From: an uncultured Bacilli bacterium | GTDB taxonomy: Bacteria > Bacillota_I > Bacilli_A > RF39 > UBA660 | Reading direction: 5' to 3' | Assembly: GCA_944358875.1 (NCBI GenBank) | Contig: CALVRZ010000006.1 | Location: forward strand, 1 to 51,323 | DNA length: 51,323 nucleotides | Shown here: positions 44,504-51,323 of the stretch, piece after piece | Numbering within the stretch: the first letter of the stretch is position 1 | Layout: every line of letters begins with the position of its first letter | Program-made: the position numbers and the translations under genes | Notes under the pieces: generated by a model | The model's database searches: none | What the model was told of the DNA's origin: nothing | Seen by the model: the letters and a program-made list of their open reading frames with translations, nothing else

Positions 44504-45202
44504 CTAATCAGTCCTTTCGAATAATGTATTTACTTTTAATTTATAAATTATATTAGTAAAAATTATAACTATAATTGTATTTATTATAATATATATTTCT
44601 TGATGATAATAATTAATAGCAAAAAATGGGTAACTTAATATTGATATTTTTCCTATTGATCCTAAAGTTATTAATATTGTCATAAATAAGAAAAACCATT
44701 TTCTAATTAAAAGAAACAAACTTATATTTAAAATGCTATAGTTTATTTTAATTAGTGAATCAATTATAAACAATTTCAAGTATTTGCTAATATCGATGTG
44801 GCAATTTAAAATACTATACGTTATTAGCAACATTATAAATAAGAAAAAATTTATAATTAAAATAGTAATAATAATATTAATAATTTTCGATAGAAAGAAT
44901 TTTCTTTTGCTCATTCTTAAAAAGATATTTTCATTCCCCATGATAAAGTCATTTGTAAACTGAGATAGGGTTATGAAGGTAATGAAACTATAAGTTAATA
45001 GAAGTAACATTACTTCAAATATTGAATTTATATTAGGTGTAGATCCTAGATTAGTTAATAAAATTTGATACGATAATTGAAATCTATTACCAAGATTTAC
45101 TTTTAGAAAAAAAGGATATAAATTAATTATCAGTAAATATATTAAAAATATTTTCCAGTAATTTCTAAAACTTAATAAATCTTTTATTAATAAGTATTTC
45201 AT
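44504..45202 (-). CDS. ABC-2-type membrane subunit 1
   Basis: The protein has about 232 residues and six predicted membrane helices, consistent with an exporter permease. The ATG at 45200-45202 sits in the ATGA overlap with the preceding gene and has GAAGAAGGA upstream. Sequence similarity to its neighbours is low apart from composition, so the three subunits are not recent duplicates. Substrate unknown. Confidence 0.75.
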   Translation of the reverse strand: MKYLLIKDLLSFRNYWKIFLIYLLIINLYPFFLKVNLGNRFQLSYQILLTNLGSTPNINSIFEVMLLLLTYSFITFITLSQFTNDFIMGNENIFLRMSKRKFFLSKIINIIITILIINFFLFIMLLITYSILNCHIDISKYLKLFIIDSLIKINYSILNISLFLLIRKWFFLFMTILITLGSIGKISILSYPFFAINYYHQEIYIIINTIIVIIFTNIIYKLKVNTLFERTD

Positions 45203-45915
45203 AATAAATCCTTCTTCCAATGTTTTATTAAAATTATCAAATTTATTATTAATATTATTATAAAATAACCCGTTGTAAATATTACATCATAATATATATT
45301 TGAGAAAACATGATAGCTACTAACATAATATGATGGAAAAAGTGGTAGAATTAAGTTAGGAAAAACGCCTAAAAAACTAATAATAGTTAATATTATAATA
45401 ATTATTCTTATAATAAAATTCTTTCTGTCAATGGTGCTAGCGAAAATTCCTGTAATAAAAATAAAAAAATAAGTTTTTAAAATATTTATTATTAAAATAA
45501 TAATATTAGGAATATGATAATATTTATCTTGTGTAATAAAATAATCGCGATTAGCAAAGATATTAGCTAAAATAATTGATGATAATAAATAAATAATAAA
45601 GATATCTGTAGTTATTATAATGATACTTTTTATAATTACCTTGATATACTTTTTTCGACTATGGTTTCTAATAATAAGATTATAATTTAGAAAATAATTA
45701 TTATTTAGATAGTAAACAACACTTATTATACTAGGTACCAAAAAAATAGCAATTACGTAGGGATGAGAGGTACTATATATTATTAAGTTTAAATACGATA
45801 AATCTGACCTCCCAATTGAAAAAATAAACAATCCAAAAATGATGTATATTATTATTATTTTATAAAGTTGACTATGACGAAAATCTTTAATAATGTTTTT
45901 TTCAATTTTATTCAT
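45199..45915 (-). CDS. ABC-2-type membrane subunit 2
   Basis: The protein has 238 residues with about six membrane helices and a basic N terminus (MNKIEKNIIKDFRHSQLYK) on the cytoplasmic side. It overlaps the preceding gene by eight bases (ATGAATAA) and the following one by four, which indicates tight coupling. It is very rich in Ile, Asn and Tyr. Probably an exporter permease subunit. Confidence 0.75.
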   Translation of the reverse strand: MNKIEKNIIKDFRHSQLYKIIIIYIIFGLFIFSIGRSDLSYLNLIIYSTSHPYVIAIFLVPSIISVVYYLNNNYFLNYNLIIRNHSRKKYIKVIIKSIIIITTDIFIIYLLSSIILANIFANRDYFITQDKYYHIPNIIILIINILKTYFFIFITGIFASTIDRKNFIIRIIIIILTIISFLGVFPNLILPLFPSYYVSSYHVFSNIYYDVIFTTGYFIIILIINLIILIKHWKKDLL

Positions 45916-46750
45916 AACTATTTAAAACCTTTTCTTTATCTTTATAAATTAAATAAATGATTATTGATGTTATAATAATTGTGATAATGGAAAAAAGAAA
46001 CTCCCACCATAAACTTGGAATGGCATCTAGATAATATATATTATATAATGAAAATCCGTTTGCCATACGATCATAGCCCGTTAGACTTTTTACTATTGGT
46101 CCTACTATAAAATTGCCAATACTTTCAATTATAATGACTAAAATGAAATTACCTATTACTAGGAGATTAAATTTTTTAATAAAACGAGTTAGAATAATAC
46201 CTAGGTTGGTTATAATTATCCCAAAAAGAAATACTATAGCCAAATACAAAAAAACAAATAAAAATGGGTTTATAATATTCATGTAAGGATGGCCAATTTG
46301 ATATATGTAAGCTAGACGTCCTGTTAAGTCGAATACATGGGTATTAGGAAATAAAATAATAGATATTATAAAGAAAAGTAACATAATTATTGGTAATATA
46401 ATATTTTTGGACCAACTTAATAATATTTCTTTTATCATTAGTTTAGAATATTTTTCTCTTTGAATGATATTGAATATAGTACCACTACGATATAGATGGA
46501 AAAAGGAATAACAGCTCATAATTGTTATTATTATAGGTAAAAGATATGCTATATATGAAAACAAGTCATATCTAAATAAATACCACCATAGGGAAAAGCA
46601 ACTAATTAAGTCATATTCTTCTTTGCTTCCAAAAATTGTAATTATTTTTTCAAGAGAGTTATTATACAGAAAAAGCGTTAGTGATATTATAATGGGAATA
46701 ATAAGTAAAATTGTAGATAAAATAAGAATTTTTATTCCTTGTTTTTTCAT
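45908..46750 (-). CDS. ABC-2-type membrane subunit 3
   Basis: The protein has 280 residues and about six membrane helices, with larger external loops than the other two subunits (for example around GNFIVGPIVKSLTGYDRMANG). GGAGG precedes the ATG. It is the first membrane gene after the secreted-protein gene, with a gap of 43 bases. Three different permease-like genes with one ATPase is unusual; one of them may be an immunity or accessory factor. Confidence 0.72.
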   Translation of the reverse strand: MKKQGIKILILSTILLIIPIIISLTLFLYNNSLEKIITIFGSKEEYDLISCFSLWWYLFRYDLFSYIAYLLPIIITIMSCYSFFHLYRSGTIFNIIQREKYSKLMIKEILLSWSKNIILPIIMLLFFIISIILFPNTHVFDLTGRLAYIYQIGHPYMNIINPFLFVFLYLAIVFLFGIIITNLGIILTRFIKKFNLLVIGNFILVIIIESIGNFIVGPIVKSLTGYDRMANGFSLYNIYYLDAIPSLWWEFLFSIITIIITSIIIYLIYKDKEKVLNSYE

Positions 46751-46792
46751 GAATTAGACCTCCAAATATAATTAGAAATAGGGAAAAATAAT

Positions 46793-47254
46793 TTAATCAT
46801 CTATTACCCAAGTACCACTAGAAAATTCTGCTTGAGTCCATGGTAATGCAAGTTTTGATGCTGCGGCAAATTTTAATCCAGTCATTGATGTTGGTGCACT
46901 TATTTGTCCATTAGGATTTCCAAGTTCTGCATAGCCATCTGTTGTTCCTAAAATTGATTGCCAATTATTCCCAGAAGCAACACCACCATTTTCATCTGTA
47001 ACTGCAAACAATACGCTACGATCATCCTTTATTGTTGCATTTACTTTTTGAATGCTAAATGTAGTTTTGGTCATGCCCTCTTCTTCTTTTCCACCATTTC
47101 GACCAATAACATCTGGGATATAATGAGGTTGTCCTAGAAAATCAGCCTTTAATCCTTTTAAACTTTTAGTTTGTGTATAAGCATTAATAATATTGGTTCC
47201 TCCCATAATAAAACTTATACAAAACAATAAAATAAATATTTTTAGTTTTTTCAT
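46793..47254 (-). CDS. Secreted protein heading the ABC exporter operon
   Basis: The protein has 153 residues with a signal peptide (MKKLKIFILLFCISFIMGGTNIINA). The mature part has no cysteine. It includes PDVIGRNGGKEEEGMTKTTF, a possible beta region (ATIKDDRSVLFAVTDENGG), and ends LALPWTQAEFSSGTWVIDD. AAAGGAGTG precedes the ATG, and an extended -10 promoter lies about 65 bases up. I do not recognise it as a known bacteriocin or lipoprotein. Because it heads an exporter operon, it may be the exported effector or a target-binding partner. Confidence 0.65.
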   Translation of the reverse strand: MKKLKIFILLFCISFIMGGTNIINAYTQTKSLKGLKADFLGQPHYIPDVIGRNGGKEEEGMTKTTFSIQKVNATIKDDRSVLFAVTDENGGVASGNNWQSILGTTDGYAELGNPNGQISAPTSMTGLKFAAASKLALPWTQAEFSSGTWVIDD

Positions 47255-47321
47255 TTTTTCACTCCTTTTATATTTTCCCTATTTCTTTACTGTCCACAAT
47301 CTTATAGATTTAGACAATTTT

Positions 47322-47330
47322 ATTATACCA
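47322..47330 (-). promoter_or_regulatory. Extended -10 promoter of the secreted-protein/ABC operon
   Basis: On the minus strand TGG-TATAAT, about 68 bases before the start codon. The rest of the gap 47331-47632 is AT-rich, holds a GTTAC/GTAAC hairpin near 47590-47605, and shows no gene. Confidence 0.55.
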
Positions 47331-47632
47331 TAGGTTAACTATTATGTATATTGTTTTTTTTCTATTTTTACTAAATTTATTTTTATCTGTAAACTACTAA
47401 TGATTTTCACACTACTTTTTTTATTATAATTAATTTATGATTATTAATCATATTCAATAAATAACTATTTGTGTTTAGTTAATTATATCATAGTTTTATT
47501 ATTTGAGGTAATAATCCTTCAATTTTTGATATTTTTTAGTGATATTATCTTAGAAAGCATTTTTTGGTATTTTAAAAATAAGCAGTGTTACTTTAGTAAC
47601 TAGAATGATGTTTATGACAGCAAGTAAGTTTT

Positions 47633-48718
47633 TTATTCTTCATATTTGGATATATTGAGAAGAATACCCATCGATAACATCGTTATGAGAAGAGAACTAC
47701 CTCCATACGATAGGAATGGAAGGGTAACGCCAGTGACAGGAATTAGGCCTACAACTACCATTAGATTTAATAATGTTTGAAAAGCTAGACCGAAAGTTAT
47801 CCCAAAAGCTAAATACTTGCCAAAGTTATTATTGCATTTCATAGCTATTTTAAAGCCATGATAGATAATGGTTAAAAATAGTGATGATACGATTAAGACA
47901 CCTAAAAAACCTAATTCTTCACTGATAATAGAAAAGATAAAATCAGTTTGGGGTTCTGGTAGATAGAAATGTTTTTGAATAGAGTTACCTAAACCTAAGC
48001 CTAATAAACCACCAGGACCAATGGCATAGAGAGACTGAATAATTTGAAAGCCACTGCCAAGAGGATCACTCCAGGGATTTAAAAAGGAGACGATACGAGC
48101 TAGACGATATGGGGCGACTAAGATAAGTGCAGCAACTCCTACTAATCCTAAAAGGCCTATTTTAACAAAGAATTTCATTTTGACACCACTTATAAATAGG
48201 ATGACGACGATAGTCATAACGATAACAACACCAGTTCCAAAATCAGGTTCTAACATAATTAGACCAAAGGTTAATAAGAGAACTCCTAAAATTGGGAAAA
48301 CACCTTTTTTGATATCTTTAATGTCACGTTCATTTTTGTATAGATATTTGGATGTGAAAATGATTAGAGCTAATTTGGTGAATTCACTGGGTTGAATACC
48401 CATCGATCCAATACCAAACCAACTTCTAGAACCATTTCTAACAGTACCAATCCCAGGAATTAAAACTAAAATTAATAATAAAAAGCAAACACCGTAGATA
48501 ATGTTTGCTTTGTTTAAATACTTGGTATAAGGTATTTTGGCTACTATAGTCATTATGAGATATCCAGTGATTAGGAAAATAGCTTGTGATTTTAAGAATT
48601 TGTATGGATCATTAAATTTATATTCGGCCCAAACATAGGACGATGAATAAATCATGAGAAGACCAAACAAGGACAGAATAATGATACTAAACAGTAAGAT
48701 AAGATCGACTTTTTTCAT
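47633..48718 (-). CDS. FtsW/SpoVE-type SEDS glycosyltransferase
   Basis: The protein has 361 residues and about ten membrane helices. Marks are GSRSWFGIGSMGIQPSEFTKL, MLEPDFGTGVVIV, LPEPQTDFIFSIISEELGFLG and LPFLSYGGSSLLITM. These contain the conserved Asp, Glu and Pro residues of SEDS polymerases. It follows mraY, the position of spoVE/ftsW in the dcw cluster. With an SpoVD-type transpeptidase upstream it could be SpoVE; I cannot separate SpoVE from FtsW by sequence. GGGGG precedes the ATG. Confidence 0.93.
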   Translation of the reverse strand: MKKVDLILLFSIIILSLFGLLMIYSSSYVWAEYKFNDPYKFLKSQAIFLITGYLIMTIVAKIPYTKYLNKANIIYGVCFLLLILVLIPGIGTVRNGSRSWFGIGSMGIQPSEFTKLALIIFTSKYLYKNERDIKDIKKGVFPILGVLLLTFGLIMLEPDFGTGVVIVMTIVVILFISGVKMKFFVKIGLLGLVGVAALILVAPYRLARIVSFLNPWSDPLGSGFQIIQSLYAIGPGGLLGLGLGNSIQKHFYLPEPQTDFIFSIISEELGFLGVLIVSSLFLTIIYHGFKIAMKCNNNFGKYLAFGITFGLAFQTLLNLMVVVGLIPVTGVTLPFLSYGGSSLLITMLSMGILLNISKYEE

Positions 48719-48739
48719 TTTTACCCCCTTAGAAAAATG

Positions 48740-49732
48740 CTATAACCAAACGCCATAAATTAATGCTAATAAACTTAGAATGAATCCAACGATCCAGAAT
48801 AATTTAACGATATCCCCTTCACTCCATCCTAAGCGTTCGAAATGGTGATGGATGGGGGTCATCAAGAAGACTTTCTTTTTGAAAAGAACAACAGATGTTA
48901 ATTGGATGATAACCGTTAATGTTTCAATAACAAAGACGCCTCCAACGACAGCAAGTGATAATTCGTGAGTGGTCAAGATGGCAATAGTTGCTAAAGTAGC
49001 ACCTAGCGTTAGACTACCGGTATCGCCCATGAAGACTTTGGCAGGATGACTATTATAAACGAGAAAGCCCATGATGGCACCAACAAGGACAAAACAGAAG
49101 ATACCTAAATCTTGATAGCCTTCGATCCAATGACTACCCCAGGCAATAAGACCAAAGGCAACAAAGGCAATCGCTGATAAGCCACCCGCAAGACCATCCA
49201 AACCATCAGTTAGATTAACCGCATTGGAGCTACCAACTAATAAAAGAAGAATAAACACTCCATAAAACCAACCCAGATTCCATTCAATACCAAAGGCACT
49301 TATTCTTAAATATGAATCACCACTGGTAAATTCACGGAAGAGAATATAAAAGATTAAGGCGACAATAAATTGAAGGAAGAGTTTTTGAAATTGTGTTAAT
49401 CCTTTGTTAGTTTTTCTTTTGATGCTTAGATAATCATCGAGAAAGCCTATAGCACTGTAACTTATGAAAACAAATAAGACAATGAAAAGATTGGTCGAGT
49501 ACTCTATTCTATCTGTCAATAACAATATTAAAATAGTTAAAACTGTTGGAATGATAAAGATGAGACCGCCCATAGTTGGAGTCCCGGCTTTACCACGGTG
49601 AGCTTCGACATAAACATTAATGCGTTGACCAGCTTTTATTTTTTTTAAAAGTGGAATTAGAAATAAACCAAAAGCGGTTGCTAAAAGAAAGCCGATCATT
49701 AAGGCAAATAATGATTTGGTTAGGGTTAACAT
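48740..49732 (-). CDS. mraY: MraY, phospho-N-acetylmuramoyl-pentapeptide transferase
   Basis: The 330-residue integral membrane enzyme makes lipid I from UDP-MurNAc-pentapeptide and undecaprenyl phosphate. Marks are GKAGTPTMGGLIF, the FLDDYLSIKRKTNKGL motif with catalytic aspartates, NAVNLTDGLDGLAGG, FMGDTGSLTLGA and the C-terminal MTPIHHHFERLGW. All look intact. It lies between spoVD and ftsW; murE, murD and murG are absent here. GGAAGTGAG precedes the ATG. Confidence 0.97.
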   Translation of the reverse strand: MLTLTKSLFALMIGFLLATAFGLFLIPLLKKIKAGQRINVYVEAHRGKAGTPTMGGLIFIIPTVLTILILLLTDRIEYSTNLFIVLFVFISYSAIGFLDDYLSIKRKTNKGLTQFQKLFLQFIVALIFYILFREFTSGDSYLRISAFGIEWNLGWFYGVFILLLLVGSSNAVNLTDGLDGLAGGLSAIAFVAFGLIAWGSHWIEGYQDLGIFCFVLVGAIMGFLVYNSHPAKVFMGDTGSLTLGATLATIAILTTHELSLAVVGGVFVIETLTVIIQLTSVVLFKKKVFLMTPIHHHFERLGWSEGDIVKLFWIVGFILSLLALIYGVWL

Positions 49733-49825
49733 AATTACTCACTTCCATTTCGATAATTTCTTATTTTAATTATATCATAAATTATGTCTTTTATTATACT
49801 TATTGTTCGATTTGACATTTTTTTG

Positions 49826-50500
49826 TCAATTGCCAAGCATAAGACGGACGGTTGATCCTTCGGATAATTTGGAGCCGGCAGCAGGACTCATTTCCTTGAC
49901 AGTATTACCACTTCCAGTATAGGCAATTTGAAATTTTGATAAGGCGTTGTTAGCTTCTTTGACGGTTAAACCAACAACATTAGGTAGTTCATAGTATTTA
50001 CTTTCATACCATTGGTATTCTTTATCTAAGCCTCCTTCTGGCTTTTCAATATCTAGAGCCGTGATAGCATCAGTAAGAATATTTTTGGCAATAGGACCGG
50101 CGACAGTTCCACCAAATTGCGTTACACCTTGCGGATGGTCGATAGCAACATAGACAACAACTTGAGGATCATCAGCAGGAAGAAAGCCAATGAAAGAAAC
50201 GATGTAATTACCGACCATGTATGCACCATTGTTGACTTTTTGGGCCGTTCCAGTTTTGCCTCCTACTCTATAGTCTTGAATGTAAGCAGTACGACCAGTA
50301 CCTAAAGCAACGACACTTTCTAAGGCCATGCGAACTGTTCGACTTGTATCTTCGCTGATAACCTGTCTTACAAATGTAGGTTCGTTTTCTAAAATAATCT
50401 CCCCTGTCTCGTGTTCGGCAATTCTTTTAACAATATATGGTTGATATAATTTTCCTCCATTAATGGCTGCGGATACAGCTGTTATTTGTTGTAACGTCGT
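49826..50500 (-). pseudogene. spoVD: 3' part of spoVD (class B transpeptidase with one PASTA domain), cut by a recombinase element
   Basis: The frame stays open from 50500 to the stop at 49826 and reads TTLQQITAVSAAINGGKLYQPYIVK and then the KTGTAQK motif, the third active-site motif. The transpeptidase end and one PASTA domain (ELPNVVGLTVKEANNALS) follow. One PASTA domain fits SpoVD, whereas PBP2B has two. The catalytic Ser and the SxN motif lie upstream and are missing. The break falls in the conserved LQQ-TA-S-A-NGG stretch. Left of it the sequence is the end of a serine recombinase. The missing 5' part should lie on the far side of the inserted element. Confidence 0.85.
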
Positions 50501-51323
50501 CTATTAAATGAAACTTTCTATCCAAGTTATCAGAGAATATATTTATGCTTTCTCCTGTTTTTATATAAATATCTAGTTTTATCTTTTTATTCTCTTCTTT
50601 ATAAACATAGATTCTATCAATTAATTCATTAAATACATCACTGAAACACTCATCATCAGTTAAACAATTATCTAACATTTCTTTTAGTTCATTAATTTTA
50701 TTTTCTATATAGTTTTTATCTTGCTTGTTATTTTGTAATTCATTTAATCTGTTTTGATTAGTAATTATTTCTTCATTAATTAAATCCACCTGTTTTTTAT
50801 AGTCCTCTTTAGATAAATACTCCTCCATAACAAGTTCTAGTAATTTATCTTTTTTATTATTAAACATTAAAATTTTGGATTCTATATTTTTTATTTCAGA
50901 CTCATTATTATTTGTTTCTAAATAATTTTTACAGTCATTTAATATATCATCAAAAATATGCTTTCTTCGTTTCAATAATTTTTTAAACATATCTTTAAAA
51001 ACTATATCTAATTCATACTCAAATACTCTAGGATTAGAGCAACCCTTTAAACTTTCTTTCCGGTATACTTGGCATTCCCATACTGGATTATTTTTTCGTT
51101 TACCAGCCGATGATCTATGATAAGTTAAGTTGTGATGCCCACAATAAATTTTACCGGAATAAGTATATCTATTTTGAAATACTTTTTTATTTACTGCCCT
51201 GTTTGTAAAACTATCTTGCCTTTCCTTTAATTTTTTGTTAGCTCTATCCCACAACTCTTCTGATACTATCGGTGGGACATTTTCGTTATCTTTATAAATA
51301 ATCCAATCCGATTCATTTAATTT
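50460..51323 (-). CDS. Large serine recombinase (partial; 5' end outside the window)
   Basis: The 287 visible codons are the C-terminal part of a large serine recombinase. They show a recombinase domain end (IVSEELWDRANKKLKERQ), then a zinc-ribbon domain (KIYCGHHNLTYHRSSAG, then WECQVYRKESLKGCSNPR) and a long coiled coil (about 51010-50640), then the end domain (DRIYVYKEENKKIKLDI). The frame runs to the window edge; the catalytic Ser domain is not seen. One zinc ligand appears as HH rather than Cys. The last codons lie inside the spoVD sequence, so the gene ends across the attachment junction. Such enzymes integrate and excise prophages, ICEs and skin-type elements. Confidence 0.88.
   Translation of the reverse strand, partial: KLNESDWIIYKDNENVPPIVSEELWDRANKKLKERQDSFTNRAVNKKVFQNRYTYSGKIYCGHHNLTYHRSSAGKRKNNPVWECQVYRKESLKGCSNPRVFEYELDIVFKDMFKKLLKRRKHIFDDILNDCKNYLETNNNESEIKNIESKILMFNNKKDKLLELVMEEYLSKEDYKKQVDLINEEIITNQNRLNELQNNKQDKNYIENKINELKEMLDNCLTDDECFSDVFNELIDRIYVYKEENKKIKLDIYIKTGESINIFSDNLDRKFHLIDDVTTNNSCIRSH
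50485..50510. other. Probable attachment-site junction (spoVD / mobile element)
   Basis: The spoVD reading frame is open up to 50500 and meets a stop at 50501-50503. Sequence to the left reads as spoVD, to the right as recombinase. The crossover core must lie near here; the two-base core cannot be told without the other end of the element. Confidence 0.6.

Overview
The window is AT-rich DNA from a spore-forming, low-GC Gram-positive bacterium. It encodes SpoIIAA, SigF, SpoVAC/AD/AE, GPR, SpoIIP, SpoVID, a YsxE-like protein and part of SpoVD. Shine-Dalgarno sites of the AAGGAGGTGAT type precede most starts, and the standard code fits, because intact genes use TGG for Trp. Small genome-style gene sets, SipW/TasA-like surface proteins and several positional matches to Bacillus operons suggest an uncultured gut-type Bacilli lineage. 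That placement is inference.

Layout. 1-410: a structured RNA candidate and terminators. 412-5053: a YhcG-like nuclease, comEC, comEA and a degenerate YlxY-like deacetylase. 5120-9808: pnp, rpsO and ligA. 9909-10364: two small unexplained ORFs. 10375-13204: a YqxA-position protein, spoIIP, gpr and divergent rpsT, in the order known from Bacillus. 13264-15014: an exported transglutaminase, then a type III toxin-antitoxin locus (CptIN/ToxIN type) whose toxin gene lies between two promoter-driven pseudoknot antitoxin units. 15046-18911: mreD, mreC, radC and an RNase J with a degenerate active site. 19016-31009: two paralogous surface-protein loci about 10 kb apart. Each is preceded by a near-identical leader holding a short ORF with a poly-G tract and then a terminator-like hairpin. 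Between them lie a WG-repeat membrane protein, a P-type ATPase, an M23 peptidase, two unknown proteins, a RodA/FtsW protein that appears to start at AUA, and a TasA-like protein. The second paralogue has two premature stops.

31017-35257: a rearranged spoIIA-spoVA operon with no spoIIAB, an SpoIIAA whose phospho-serine position is Glu, and an XRE regulator gene between sigF and spoVAC. 35359-40370: mutS, a frameshifted small membrane gene, ysxE, spoVID and a second structured RNA candidate. 40374-43741: YihY, a membrane sensor with a degenerate GGDEF domain, and a small membrane protein. 43871-47254: an ABC exporter operon with three different membrane subunits and a secreted protein. 47633-50500: ftsW/spoVE, mraY and the 3' part of spoVD. 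SpoVD is cut inside its transpeptidase domain by the 3' end of a large serine recombinase gene (50460 to the window edge), so a mobile or skin-like element continues off the right end.

The strongest candidates for new biology are the interrupted spoVD gene, the double-antitoxin type III locus, the paired poly-G leader-peptide loci and the SpoIIAB-less sigF operon. All calls come from reading the sequence; no database search was possible.
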